From Chondrosia reniformis (taxonomy: Eukaryota > Porifera > Demospongiae > Chondrillida > Chondrillidae), in assembly GCA_947172415.1 (NCBI GenBank), contig OX359195.1, forward strand, positions 7,681,001-7,745,000: a stretch of 64,000 nucleotides of DNA. The letters run 5' to 3'. This document shows, piece by piece, positions 13,559 to 26,698 of the stretch. Below the pieces are notes generated by a model. That model was not told the DNA's origin. It saw nothing but the letters and a program-made list of their open reading frames with translations, and did no database searches. The number at the start of each line of letters is the position of its first letter. Within the stretch, counting starts at the first letter, position 1. The position numbers were made by a program, and so were the translations under genes.

Positions 13559-14028
13559 ATTAGAGTGCTGTAGCTCGGTCAAATGGAAAGATATGAAGTT
13601 CAAACTTGGTGTCAGCATTCACAGACATGTATGAAACATTTCCAATGAGAATTTGAAATTTTCATAAATCTTTACATTTGCCCAATCTCTCACTATACAT
13701 TAATTTGGTATTCCAGTCTTTTAATGTACATTTGGTGCTCTAACTCTGTCAAATGGAAAGATATGAAGCTCAAACTTGGTGTCAGCATTCACAGACATGT
13801 ATGAAACATTTCCAAGAAGAATTTAAAATTTTCATAAATCTTTATATTTGCCCTACGTATCTCTCACCATACATTAATTTTTTATTCCAGTCTATTAATG
13901 TACATTTGGTGCTCTAACTCTGTCAAATGGAAAGATATGAAGCTCAAACTTGGTGTCAACATTCACAGACATGTATGAAACATGGGGTGTGGGTGGGCGT
14001 GTCATTCTTGAGTGTCTTGTATCTTTAG

Positions 14029-14450
14029 AGATGAGATGATTTGGAGACATGTTCTGAAATCCATAGAGAAGCTTATGTCTCCAGAGAACTCCTTTCACAA
14101 GGAGAACTGGTCCATGTTGGTGAGGGCAGATGTGCTGAAGAGAGTTCTGATGATCGAGAAGGTACAGACTGGTGCACCAGGGGGGGAGGGAGGGGTGACT
14201 TGGTTGCTCTTGCCATATTAGGAGAGGTCCCAAGACAATAGTCCTCCTCTGTCAGCCAACATTGTGACAAGCATTGTTCAGCTCATCTCATGCCTGATAG
14301 GGAGTCCCCCAAAGGAGGCATGTCTCAAGGAGGTGTGGTCCCATGTTCTTGTGCCTCAAGTCAACTTGCTCAAGTTTCTAGCAGAACGCAAAAGATATAG
14401 TTCTTCCTTTACAATTCTAGAGAGCAGTCACGGAATGTCATCTCCAGAGG

Positions 14451-14495
<45 letters not shown>

Positions 14496-17400
14496 GTGGA
14501 GTATGACTAGTTTGTGTCTGTTTGTAGTCCTGTCCCCCGACCGCTGCTCTTCCACTGACTATGAAATCATTGATAACGTACAGACTACAGAGGATGATTT
14601 TGTAGACGAATGGAAGATGTATCTGAAGAGAAGGCATACCATCTGCTCCTGGTCAAGATGAAGGAACAACAGTTTAACCCTTTGGGTTTTTTTCAAGTCA
14701 CAGGTAGACAAGACATTCATTTGTTCTTTACTGAAAGCACTTGCGTAACATTTTATAGGTGTTTTGCAATCATCTGAGGTAGAGATAGAGAGTGGGTGTG
14801 ACCTGGAGGTGGGGCTGTTGGGGGAAATCCGTCGTCAAATTATTAATCTGCCCGACAAGTATGTTAGCTCAATTTTGGGGCCAGTTATCTCGTACAATGG
14901 TTTGATGGTGATGGCCAACCACGAAAGCATCACCATCCGAACAGCAACCATCAGGGTATGTCCTACATTATGGGAATTCCCCCTTAGCATGTCAGCATTG
15001 ATTCTACTTGTTGCAGGTGATGGACGAGTACTTTAAACGAGTGGACAAGGGAGTTTTGGCAGATTTTGTTCAGATGAGAGGGTTTGACTTGCTTGCCTCC
15101 CAGTTGAAGGGCTACAGTGTCTCATTTGAGCAGTTTAGTGCTCTGTTTAGCATCACATTTGGCAGACCCTTTCATCTCAAGCTGCACAAGTCAGTCACTG
15201 TGACACACCATATTACCTGATTGACAGCTGCTGTATACCTCAAAATAGGAAGTGCTCAGTGCATGGCAATGCCGTCTTCACTCACAAAGTTCCAGATTGC
15301 CTCACTGATTCCCATTTTAATGTGTTTGCTGAACTCTGTGTCTCAGCCTCCGGTTTGTCAGTCAGTTCTGTCACTGCTGCAGGAGGTTTGTTAGTGGAGT
15401 CTAGTATTACGTACTTTAACCTTTGCACTCTGACCTGCATTTGTAGATGTATGGCTCTATAGAGACAATCCCTGCTTTCTTCGTGGAGCAAGATGGCCTC
15501 CAAATACTGGTCTGGCTTGTTGTGAAAATTTGTTACACTAAACTAGACAAGTCAGTTACTACAATCTATCAAGCAATTGTGGTCATGTGATCTATCATGT
15601 GATTAGCATGTGACCTATCGCTCTGTGTAGAGATGATCGCTCAATGCTGCTTACAGAAGTCCTTCAATTTCTGTGTTCAATCATTGAACATTCATTCAAG
15701 TGAGCTACTTTACTCCTTCAGTAGATGCATCTATATATCCAGGTCACAACTATTGTACGTACATATGTATGTATGTAGGTAGGTAGGTATAGGTAGGTAG
15801 GTAGGTAGGTAGGTATAGGTAGGTAGGTATAGGTAGGTAGGTATAGGTAGGTAGGTAGGTAGGTAGGTATAGGTAGGTAGGTATAGGTAGGTAGGTAGGT
15901 AGGTAGGTAGGTAGGTATAGTTAGGTATAGGTAGGTAGGTATAGGTAGGTAGGTAGGTAGGTATAGGTAGGTAGGTAGGTATAGGTAGGTAGGTATAGGT
16001 AGGTAGGTATAGGTAGGTATAGGTAGGTATAGGTAGGTAGGTATAGGTAGGTAGGTATAGGTAGGTAGGTAGGTAGGTATAGGTAGGTAGGTAGGTATAG
16101 GTAGGTAGGTATAGGTAGGTAGGTATAGGTAGGTATAGGTAGGTATAGGTAGGTGGATAGGTAGGTAGGTATAGGTAGGTAGGTATAGGTAGGTAGGTAT
16201 AGGTAGGTATAGTTAAGTAGGTATAGGTAGGTATAAGTAGGTATAGGTAGGTAGGTATAGGTAGGTATAGGTAGGTATAGGTAGGTAGGTATAGGTAGGT
16301 AGGTATAGGTAGGTAGGTATAGGTAGGTATAGGTAGGTAGGTATAGGTAGGTATAGGTAGGTATAGGTAGGTAGGTATAGGTAGGTATAGGGAGGTATAG
16401 GTAGGTAGGTATAGGTAGGTGGGTATAGGTAGGTATAGGGAGGTATAGGTAGGTAGGTATGGGTAGGTATAGGTAGGTATAGGTAGGTGGGTATAGGTAG
16501 GTGGGTATAGGTAGGTAGGTATAGGTAGGTAGGTAGGTAGGTAGGTAGGTAGGTAGGTTGGTAGGTAGGTATAGGTAGGTAGTTAGGTATAGGTAAGTAG
16601 GTATAGGTAGGTAGGTATAGGTAAGTAGGTATAGGTAGGTAGGTAGGTAGGTAGGTAGGTAGGTATAGGTAGGTAGGTAGGTAGGTAGGTATAGGTAGGT
16701 ATAGGTAGGTATAGGTAGGTAGGTATAGGTAGGTAGGTATAGGTAGGTAGGTATAGGTAGGTAGGTATAGGTAGGTATAGGTAGGTATAGGTAGGTAGGT
16801 ATAGGTAGGTAGGTATAGGAAGGTATAGGTAGGTATAGGTAGGTTGGTATAGGTAGGTATAGGTAGGTATAGGTAGGTAGGTATACGTAGGTAGGTATAG
16901 GTAGGTATAGGTAGGTATAGGTAGGTAGGTATAGGTAGGTAGGTATAGGTAGGTATGTATAGGTAGGTAGGTAGGTAGGTAGGTAGGTATAGGTAAGTAG
17001 GTAGGTATAGGTAGGTAGGTATAGGTAGGTAGGTATAGGTAGGTAGGTATAGGTAGGTAGGTATAGGTAGGTATAGGTAGGTATAGGTAGGTAGGTATAG
17101 GTGGGTAGGTATTGGTAGGTATAGGTAGGTATAAGTAGGTTGGTATAGGTAGGTATAGGTAGGTATAGGTAGGTAGGTATAGGTAGGTAGGTATAGGTAG
17201 GTATAGGTAGGTATAGGTAGGTAGGTATAGGTAGGTAGGTATAGGTAGGTATGTATAGGTAGGTAGGTAGGTAGGTAGGTAGGTATAGGTAGGTAGGTAG
17301 GTAGGTATAGGTAGGTAGGTATAGGTAGGTAGGTAGGTAGGTAGGTATAGGTAGGTAGGTAGGTATAGGTAGGTAGGTATAGGTAGGTAGGTAGGTAGGT

Positions 17401-20400
17401 AGGTAGGTAGGTAGGTAGGTAGGTATAGGTAGGTAGTTAGGTATAGGTAAGTAGGTATAGGTAGGTAGGTATAGGTAGGTAGGTATAGGTAGGTAGGTAG
17501 GTAGGTAGGTAGGTAGGTATAGGTAGGTAGGTAGGTATAGGTAGATAGGTATAGGTAGGTAGGTAGGTAGGTAGGTATAGGTAGGTATAGGTAGGTATAG
17601 GTAAGTAGGTATAGGTAGGTAGGTATAGGTAGGTAGGTATAGGTAGGTAGGTAGGTAGGTAGGTAGGTAGGTATAGGTAGGTAGGTAGGTATAGGTAGAT
17701 AGGTATAGGTAGGTAGGTAGGTAGGTAGGTATAGGTAGGTATAGGTAGGTATAGGTAGGTATAGGTAGGTAGGTATAGGTAGGTTGGTATAGGTAGGTAT
17801 AGGTAGGTATAGGTAGGTTGGTATAGGTAGGTATAGGTAGGTATAGGTAGGAAGGTATAGGTAGGTTGGTATAGGTAGGTATAGGTAGGTATAGGTAGGT
17901 AGGTATAGGTAGCTAGGTATAGGTAGGTAGGTATAGGTAGGTATGTATAGGTAGGTAGGGAGGTAGGTAGGTAGGTATAGGTAGGTAGGTAGGTATAGGT
18001 AGGTAGGTATAGGTAGGTAGGTAGGTAGGTAGGTATAGGTAGGTAGGTAGGTATAGGTAGGTATAGGTAGGTATAGGTAGGTATAGGAAGGTAGGTATAG
18101 GTAGGTAGGTATAGGTAGGTAGGTATAGGTAGGTATACGTGGGTATAGGTAGGTAGGTATAGGTGGGTAGGTATAGGTAGGTATAGGTAGGTATAGGTAG
18201 GTTGGTATAGGTAGGTATAGGTAGGTATAGGTAGGTAGGTATAGGTAGGTAGTTATAGGTAGGTATAGGTAGGTAGGTATATGTAGGTAGGTAGGTATAG
18301 GTAGGCATAGGTAGGTATAGGTAGGTATAGGTAGGTAGGTATAGGTAGGTAGGTATAGGTAGGTATAGGTAGGTATAGGTAGGTATAGGTAGGTAGGTAT
18401 AGGTAGGTAGGTATAGGTAGGTAGATAGGTAGGTAGGTATAGGTAGGTAGGTATAGGTAGGTATAGGTAGGTATATGTAGGTATAGGTAGGTAGGTATAG
18501 GTAGGTATAGGTAGGTATAGGTAGGTAGGTATAGGTAGGTAGGTATAGGTAGGTATAGGTAGGTATAGGTAGGTATAGGTAGGTAGGTATAGGTAGGTGG
18601 GTATAGGTAGGTAGGTATAGGCAGGTAGGTATAGGTAGGTAGGTATTGGTAGGTAGGTAGGTATAGGTAGGTATAGGTAGGTATAGGTAGGTAGGTATAG
18701 GTGAGTAGGTATAGGTAGGTATAGGTAGGTAGGTATAGGTATGTAGGTAGGTAGGTAGGTATAGGTAGGTAGGTATAGGAAGGTATAGGTAGGTAGGTAT
18801 ATGTAGGTAGGTATAGGTAGGTATAGGTAGGTATAGGTAGGTAGGTATAGGTAGGTAGGTATAGGTAGGTATGTATAGGTAGGTAGGTAGGTAGGTAGGT
18901 AGGTATAGGTAGGTAGGTAGGTATAGGTAGGTAGGTATAGGTAGGTAGGTAGGTAGGTAGGTATAGGTAGGTAGGTAGGTATAGGTAGGTATAGGTAGGT
19001 ATAGGTAGGTATAGGTAGGTAGGTATAGGTAGGTAGGTATAGGTAGGTAGGTATAGGTAGGTATAGGTAGGTATAGGTAGGTAGGTATAGGTGGGTAGGT
19101 ATTGGTAGGTATAGGTAGGTATAGGTAGGTTGGTATAGGTAGGTATAGGTAGGTATAGGTAGGTAGGTATAGGTAGGTAGGTATAGGTAGGTATAGGTAG
19201 GTATAGGTAGGTAGGTATAGGTAGGTAGGTATAGGTAGGTATGTATAGGTAGGTAGGTAGGTAGGTAGGTAGGTAGGTATAGGTAGGTAGGTAGGTATAG
19301 GTAGGTAGGTATAGGTAGGTAGGTAGGTAGGTAGGTATAGGTAGGTAGGTAGGTATAGGTAGGTAGGTATAGGTAGGTAGGTAGGTAGGTAGGTAGGTAG
19401 GTAGGTAGGTAGGTATAGGTAGGTAGTTAGGTATAGGTAAGTAGGTATAGGTAGGTAGGTATAGGTAGGTAGGTATAGGTAGGTAGGTAGGTAGGTAGGT
19501 AGGTAGGTATAGGTAGGTAGGTAGGTATAGGTAGATAGGTATAGGTAGGTAGGTAGGTAGGTAGGTATAGGTAGGTATAGGTAGGTATAGGTAGGTATAG
19601 GTAGGTAGGTATAGGTAGGTTGGTATAGGTAGGTATAGGTAGGTATAGGTAGGTTGGTATAGGTAGGTATAGGTAGGTATAGGTAGGTAGGTATAGGTAG
19701 GTTAGTATAGGTAGGTATAGGTAGGTATAGGTAGGTAGGTATAGGTAGGTAGGTATAGGTAGGTAGGTATAGGTAGGTATGTATAGGTAGGTAGGGAGGT
19801 AGGTAGGTAGGTATAGGTAGGTAGGTAGGTATAGGTAGGTAGGTATAGGTAGGTAGGTAGGTAGGTAGGTATAGGTAGGTAGGTAGGTATAGGTAGGTAT
19901 AGGTAGGTATAGGTAGGTATAGGAAGGTAGGTATAGGTAGGTAGGTATAGGTAGGTAGGTATAGGTAGGTATAGGTGGGTATAGGTAGGTAGGTATAGGT
20001 GGGTAGGTATAGGTAGGTATAGGTAGGTATAGGGAGGTTGGTATAGGTAGGTATAGGTAGGTATAGGTAGGTAGGTATAGGTAGGTAGGTATAGGTAGGT
20101 ATAGGTAGGTAGGTATATGTAGGTAGGTAGGTATAGGTAGGCATAGGTAGGCATAGGTAGGTATAGGTAGGTAGGTATAGGTAGGTAGGTATAGGTAGGA
20201 ATAGGTAGGTATAGGTAGGTATAGGTAGGTAGGTATAGGTAGGTAGGTATAGGTAGGTAGGTATAGGTAGGTAGATAGGTAGGTAGGTATAGGTAGGTAG
20301 GTATAGGTAGGTATAGGTAGGTATATATAGGTATAGGTAGGTAGGTATAGGTAGGTATAGGTAGGTATAGGTAGGTAGGTATAGGTAGGTAGGTATAGGT

Positions 20401-23400
20401 AGGTAGGTAGGTAGGTGGGTAGGTATAGGTAGGTAGGTATAGGTAGGTATAGGTAGGTATAGGTAGGTATAGGTAGGTATAGGTAGGTAGGTATAGGTAG
20501 GTGGGTATAGGTAGGTAGGTATAGGCAGGTAGGTATAGGTAGGTAGGTATTGGTAGGTAGGTAGGTATAGGTAGGTATAGGTAGGTATAGGTAGGTAGGT
20601 ATAGGTGGGTAGGTATAGGTAGGTAGGTATAGGTAGGTATAGGTAGGTATAGGTAGGTATAGGTAGGTATAGGTAGGTAGGTATAGGTAGGTGGGTATAG
20701 GTAGGTAGGTATAGGCAGGTAGGTATAGGTAGGTAGGTATTGGTAGGTAGGTAGGTATAGGTAGGTATAGGTAGGTATAGGTAGGTAGGTATAGGTGAGT
20801 AGGTATAGGTAGGTATAGGTAGGTAGGTATAGGTAGGTAGGTATAGGTAGGTAGGTATAGGTAGGTAGGTAGGTAGGTAGGTATAGGTAGGTAGGTAGGT
20901 ATAGGTAGGTAGGTATAGGTAGGTAGGTAGGTAGGTAGGTAGGTAGGTAGGTAGGTAGGTATAGGTAGGTAGTTAAGTATAGGTAAGTAGGTATAGGTAG
21001 GTAGGTATAGGTAGGTAGGTATAGGTAGGTAGGTAGGTAGGTAGGTATAGGTAGGTATAGGTAGGTATAGGTAGGTATAGGTAGGTAGGTATAGGTAGGT
21101 TGGTATAGGTAGGTATAGGTAGGTATAGGTAGGTTGGTATAGGTAGGTATAGGTAGGTATAGGTGGGTAGGTATAGGTAGGTTAGTATAGGTAGGTATAG
21201 GTAGGTATAGGTAGGTAGGTATAGGTAGGTAGGTATAGGTAGGTAGGTATAGGTAGGTATGTATAGGTAGGTAGGGAGGTAGGTAGGTAGGTATAGGTAG
21301 GTAGGTAGGTATAGGTAGGTAGGTATAGGTAGGTAGGTAGGTAGGTAGGTATAGGTAGGTAGGTAGGTATAGGTAGGTATAGGTAGGTATAGGTAGGTAT
21401 AGGAAGGTAGGTATAGGTAGGTAGGTATAGGTAGGTATGTATAGGTAGGTAGGTAGGTAGGTAGGTAGGTATAGGTAGGTAGGTAGGTAGGTATAGGTAG
21501 GTATAGGTAGGTATAGGTAGGTATAGGTAGGTAGGTAGGTATAGGTAGGTAGGTATAGGTAGGTAGGTAGGTAGGTAGGTATAGGTAGGTAGGTAGGTAT
21601 AGGTAGGTATAGGTAGGTATAGGTAGGTATAGGTAGGTAGGTATAGGTAGGTAGGTATAGGTAGGTAGGTATAGGTAGGTATAGGTAGGTATAGGTAGGT
21701 AGGTATAGGTGGGTAGGTATTGGTAGGTATAGGTAGGTATAGGTAGGTTGGTATAGGTAGGTATAGGTAGGTATAGGTAGGTAGGTATAGGTAGGTAGGT
21801 ATAGGTAGGTATAGGTAGGTATAGGTAGGTAGGTATAGGTAGGTAGGTATAGGTAGGTATGTATAGGTAGGTAGGTAGGTAGGTAGGTAGGTAGGTATAG
21901 GTAGGTAGGTAGGTATAGGTAGGTAGGTATAGGTAGGTAGGTAGGTAGGTAGGTATAGGTAGGTAGGTAGGTATAGGTAGGTAGGTATAGGTAGGTAGGT
22001 AGGTAGGTAGGTAGGTAGGTAGGTAGGTAGGTATAGGTAGGTAGTTAGGTATAGGTAAGTAGGTATAGGTAGGTAGGTATAGGTAGGTAGGTATAGGTAG
22101 GTAGGTAGGTAGGTAGGTAGGTAGGTATAGGTAGGTAGGTAGGTATAGGTAGATAGGTATAGGTAGGTAGGTAGGTAGGTAGGTATAGGTAGGTATAGGT
22201 AGGTATAGGTAGGTATAGGTAGGTAGGTATAGGTAGGTTGGTATAGGTAGGTATAGGTAGGTATAGGTAGGTTGGTATAGGTAGGTATAGGTAGGTATAG
22301 GTAGGTAGGTATAGGTAGGTTAGAATAGGTAGGTATAGGTAGGTATAGGTAGGTAGGTATAGGTAGGTAGGTATAGGTAGGTAGGTATAGGTAGGTATGT
22401 ATAGGTAGGTAGGGAGGTAGGTAGGTAGGTATAGGTAGGTAGGTAGGTATAGGTAGGTAGGTATAGGTAGGTAGGTAGGTAGGTAGGTATAGGTAGGTAG
22501 GTAGGTATAGGTAGGTATAGGTAGGTATAGGTAGGTATAGGAAGGTAGGTATAGGTAGGTAGGTATAGGTTGGTAGGTATAGGTAGGTATAGGTGGGTAT
22601 AGGTAGGTAGGTATAGGTGGGTAGGTATAGGTAGGTATAGGTGGGTATAGGGAGGTATAGGTAGGTAGGTATAGGTAGGTAGGTATAGGTAGGTAGGTAT
22701 AGGTAGGTAGATAGGTAGGTAGGTATAGGTAGGTAGGTATAGGTAGGTATAGGTAGGTATATATAGGTATAGGTAGGTAGGTATAGGTAGGTATAGGTAG
22801 GTATAGGTAGGTAGGTATAGGTAGGTAGGTATAGGTAGGTAGGTAGGTAGGTGGGTAGGTATAGGTAGGTAGGTATAGGTAGGTATAGGTAGGTATAGGT
22901 AGGTATAGGTAGGTATAGGTAGGTAGGTATAGGTAGGTGGGTATAGGTAGGTAGGTATAGGCAGGTAGGTATAGGTAGGTAGGTATTGGTAGGTAGGTAG
23001 GTATAGGTAGGTATAGGTAGGTATAGGTAGGTAGGTATAGGTAGGTAGGTATAGGTAGGTAGGTATAGGTAGGTATAGGTAGGTATAGGTAGGTATAGGT
23101 AGGTATAGGTAGGTAGGTATAGGTAGGTGGGTATAGGTAGGTTGGTATAGGCAGGTAGGTATAGGTAGGTATGTATTGGTAGGTAGGTAGGTATAGGTAG
23201 GTATAGGTAGGTATAGGTAGGTAGGTATAGGTGAGTAGGTATAGGTAGGTATAGGTAGGTAGGTATAGGTAGGTAGGTATAGGTAGGTAGGTATAGGTAG
23301 GTAGGTAGGTAGGTAGGTATAGGTAGGTAGGTAGGTATAGGTAGGTAGGTATAGGTAGGTAGGTAGGTAGGTAGGTAGGTAGGTAGGTAGGTAGGTATAG

Positions 23401-26400
23401 GTAGGTAGTTAGGTATAGGTAAGTAGGTATAGGTAGGTAGGTATAGGTAGGTAGGTATAGGTAGGTAGGTAGGTAGGTAGGTAGGTAGGTATAGGTAGGT
23501 AGGTAGGTATAGGTAGATAGGTATAGGTAGGTAGGTAGGTAGGTAGGTATAGGTAGGTATAGGTAGGTATAGGTAGGTATAGGTAGGTAGGTATAGGTAG
23601 GTTGGTATAGGTAGGTATAGGTAGGTATAGGTAGGTTGGTATAGGTAGGTATAGGTAGGTATAGGTAGGTAGGTATAGGTAGGTTAGTATAGGTAGGTAT
23701 AGGTAGGTATAGGTAGGTAGGTATAGGTAGGTAGGTATAGGTAGGTAGGTATAGGTAGGTATGTATAGGTAGGTAGGGAGGTAGGTAGGTAGGTATAGGT
23801 AGGTAGGTAGGTATAGGTAGGTAGGTATAGGTAGGTAGGTAGGTAGGTAGGTATAGGTAGGTAGGTAGGTATAGGTAGGTATAGGTAGGTATAGGTAGGT
23901 ATAGGAAGGTAGGTATAGGTAGGTAGGTATAGGTAGGTAGGTATAGGTAGGTATAGGTGGGTATAGGTAGGTAGGTATAGGTGGGTAGGTATAGGTAGGT
24001 ATAGGTAGGTATAGGGAGGTTGGTATAGGTAGGTATAGGTAGGTATAGGTAGGTAGGTATAGGTAGGTAGGTATAGGTAGGTATAGGTAGGTAGGTATAT
24101 GTAGGTAGGTAGGTATAGGTAGGCATAGGTAGGCATAGGTAGGTATAGGTAGGTAGGTATAGGTAGGTAGGTATAGGTAGGTATAGGTAGGTATAGGTAG
24201 GTATAGGTAGGTAGGTATAGGTAGGTAGGTATAGGTAGGTAGGTATAGGTAGGTAGATAGGTAGGTAGGTATAGGTAGGTAGGTATAGGTAGGTATAGGT
24301 AGGTATATGTAGGTATAGGTAGGTAGGTATAGGTAGGTATAGGTAGGTATAGGTAGGTAGGTATAGGTAGGTAGGTATAGGTAGGTAGGTAGGTAGGTGG
24401 GTAGGTATAGGTAGGTAGGTATAGGTAGGTATAGGTAGGTATAGGTAGGTATAGGTAGGTATAGGTAGGTAGGTATAGGTAGGTGGGTATAGGTAGGTAG
24501 GTATAGGCAGGTAGGTATAGGTAGGTAGGTTTTGGTAGGTAGGTAGGTATAGGTAGGTATAGGTAGGTATAGGTAGGTAGGTATAGGTGGGTAGGTATAG
24601 GTAGGTAGGTATAGGTAGGTATAGGTAGGTATAGGTAGGTATAGGTAGGTATAGGTAGGTAGGTATAGGTAGGTGGGTATAGGTAGGTAGGTATAGGCAG
24701 GTAGGTATAGGTAGGTAGGTATTGGTAGGTAGGTAGGTATAGGTAGGTATAGGTAGGTATAGGTAGGTAGGTATAGGTGAGTAGGTATAGGTAGGTATAG
24801 GTAGGTAGGTATAGGTATGTAGGTAGGTAGGTAGGTATAGGTAGGTAGGTATAGGTAGGTATAGGTAGGTATATGTAGGTATAGGTAGGTAGGTATAGGT
24901 AGGTATAGGTAGGTATAGGTAGGTAGGTATAGGTAGGTAGGTATAGGTAGGTAGGTAGGTAGGTGGGTAGGTATAGGTAGGTAGGTATAGGTAGGTATAG
25001 GTAGGTATAGGTAGGTATAGGTAGGTATAGGTAGGTAGGTATAGGTTGGTAGGTATAGGTAGGTAGGTATAGGCAGGTAGGTATAGGTAGGTAGGTGTGG
25101 GTAGGTAGGTAGGTATAGGTAGGTATAGGTAGGTATAGGTAGGTAGGTATAGGTGGGTAGGTATAGGTAGGTATAGGTAGGTATAGGTAGGTAGGTAGGT
25201 AGGTAGGTATAGTTAGGTAGGTATAGGTAGGTAGGTATAGGTAGGTATAGGTAGGTAGGTAGGTAGATAGGTATAGGTAGGTAGGTATAGGTAGGTATAG
25301 GTAGGTATAGGTAGGTAGGTATAGGCAGGTAGGTATAGGTAGGTAGGTATAGGTAGGTAGGTAGGTATAGGTAGGTATAGGTAGGTATAGGTAGGTAGGT
25401 ATAGGTGGGTAGGTATAGGTAGGTATAGGTAGGTAGGTATGGGTAGGTAGGTAGGTATAGGTAGGTATAGGTAGGTATAGGTAGGTAGGTATAGGTGGGT
25501 AGGTATAGGTAGGTATAGGTAGGTATAGGTAGGTAGGTAGGTAGGTAGGTATAGTTAGGTAGGTATAGGTAGGTAGGTATAGGTAGGTATAGGTAGGTAG
25601 GTAGGTAGATAGGTATAGGTAGGTAGGTATAGGTAGGTAGGTATAGGTAGGTATAGGTACGTAGGTATAGGTAGGTATAGGTAGGTATAGGTAGTTAGGT
25701 ATAGGTAGGTAGGTATAGGTAGGTAGGTAGGTAGGTAGGTATAGGTAGGTAGGTATAGGTAGGTATAGGTAGGTATATGTAGGTATAGGTAGGTAGGTAT
25801 AGGTAGGTATAGGTAGGTATAGGTAGGTAGGTATAGGTAGGTAGGTATAGGTAGGTAGGTAGGTAGGTGGGTAGGTATAGGTAGGTAGGTATAGGTAGGT
25901 ATAGGTAGGTATAGGTAGGTATAGGTAGGTATAGGTAGGTAGGTATAGGTAGGTAGGTATAGGTAGGTAGGTATAGGCAGGTAGGTATAGGTAGGTAGGT
26001 ATAGGTAGGTAGGTAGGTATAGGTAGGTATAGGTAGGTATAGGTAGGTAGGTATAGGCAGGTAGGTATAGGTAGGTAGGTATAGGTAGGTAGGTAGGTAT
26101 AGGTAGGTATAGGTAGGTATAGGTAGGTAGGTATAGGTGGGTAGGTATAGGTAGGTATAGGTAGGTATAGGTAGGTAGGTAGGTAGGTAGGTATAGGTAG
26201 GTAGGTATAGGTAGGTAGGTATAGGTAGGTATAGGTAGGTAGGTAGGTAGATAGGTATAGGTAGGTAGGTATAGGTAGGTAGGTATAGGTAGGTATAGGT
26301 ACGTAGGTATAGGTAGGTATAGGTAGGTATAGGTAGGTAGGTAGGTATAGGTAGGTAGGTAGGTATAGGTAGGTAGGTATAGGTAGGTAGGTAGGTAGGT

Positions 26401-26600
26401 AGGTAGGTATAGGTAGGTAGGTATAGGTAGGTATAAGTAGGTATAGGTAGGTATAGATAGAAATGCATTGCTGTTGCACTATTTAGTAAATACTCTGTTA
26501 CCGTATTCTCTAATACTGTTTTACAGCACCCGAGAAGACACCTTAACTCTGAGACAAGTCACTACCCTCCTGAGGCGCTGTGAGCAAGACCTGTCTGAAG
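14029..26600 (+). CDS. Large multi-exon gene fragment, helical-repeat protein, possibly LYST/BEACH-like
   Basis: At least nine exons read on the plus strand: 14029-14171, 14256-~14450, 14606-14703, 14759-14955, 15017-15189, 15296-15385, 15447-15550, 15631-15699 and 26527-26600. Translated pieces include RHVLKSIEKLMSPENSF, GEIRRQIINLPDKYVSSIL, MRGFDLLASQLKGYS, IPAFFVEQDGLQILVWL and LRQVTTLLRRCEQDL. They are leucine-rich amphipathic helices like the armadillo/HEAT-type region upstream of BEACH domains (LYST, WDFY), but no BEACH or WD40 domain lies in the window, so the family is tentative. The last exon pair splices across 10.8 kb in matching phase (AA|C). Two joins are weak: exon 2 to 3 runs into a GT microsatellite, and exon 5 to 6 needs a poor donor (TCA|gtcact) to keep frame. 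Neither the start nor the 3' end is present; satellite DNA lies on both sides. It is either part of a gene with giant satellite introns or a stranded fragment. Confidence 0.5.
14450..14494 (+). repeat. (GT)n(GA)n microsatellite
   Basis: An uninterrupted GT run followed by GA repeats, at the likely 5' splice junction of the second recognisable exon of the helical-repeat gene. Any GT in the tract could serve as donor, so the end of that exon cannot be fixed from sequence. Confidence 0.9.
15766..26455 (+). repeat. Giant TAGG/TATAGG minisatellite inside an intron
   Basis: About 10.7 kb built almost only of TAGG and TATAGG units (typical period TATAGGTAGGTAGG), with rare variants (GGCATAGG, TAGGGAGG, TATTGG, TATATG). 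It starts at a (TATG)n stretch just after a TACGTAC site and lies between exons 15631-15699 and 26527-26600, so it is intronic. Variant patterns repeat at about 4 kb (for example the paired GCATAGGTAGGCATAGG at ~20150 and ~24122), showing higher-order duplication. The C-rich strand has no stop in any frame, which yields spurious Tyr/Leu/Pro/Thr frames of up to 931 codons. The unit is not a TTAGGG-type telomere repeat. Confidence 0.95.
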
Positions 26601-26605
26601 GTAAC

Positions 26606-26697
26606 ATCTGTACTGACCCACCCACTGCACTGACCCCACCCATCTGTACTGACCCCACCCACTATACTGACCCAACCCACTGTAACGACCCCACCCC
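26606..26697 (+). repeat. Short CTGACCCCACCC-type tandem repeat at island edge
   Basis: Four or five imperfect units of about 25 bp built on (T)ACTGACCCCACCCA, directly after the donor of the last recognisable exon and running to the right edge of the island, where the satellite resumes. Its reverse complement (GGGGTGGGGT) loosely matches the left edge of the island (GGGGTGTGGGT). Confidence 0.75.
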
Positions 26698-26698
26698 T

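Larger units (their letters stand above)
1..13983 (+). repeat. ~170-bp satellite array, left block
   Basis: Head-to-tail AT-rich monomers of about 170 bp. Each carries the landmarks GGTGCTCTAACTCTGTCAA, AAAGATATGAAGCTCAAAC, ATTCACAGACATGTATGAAA and TCTCAC(T/C)ATACATTAA. At 1-1130 the repeat runs as 334-bp dimers, one monomer of each pair lacking a few bases (GAAATCTTTAC in place of GAAATTTTCATAAATCTTTAC). A 2398-bp higher-order unit containing a composite module occurs at about 1183-3580 and again from 3581. Five composite modules and one LINE fragment interrupt the array. The last monomer is cut at AAACAT (13978-13983), where the gene-bearing island begins. Short open frames recur once per dimer because monomers lack stops in one frame; nothing suggests they are translated. 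Confidence 0.95.

Noticed and set aside
15766-26455. Telomeric repeat or chromosome end
   Set aside because: Units are TAGG and TATAGG, not TTAGGG-like, and the tract is internal between two exons in matching phase.
17913-26479. Very long minus-strand open frames (up to 931 codons) rich in Tyr, Leu, Pro and Thr
   Set aside because: They lie wholly on the TAGG/TATAGG minisatellite. The C-rich strand cannot form a stop codon in any frame, several frames are open at once, and the block lies inside an intron.
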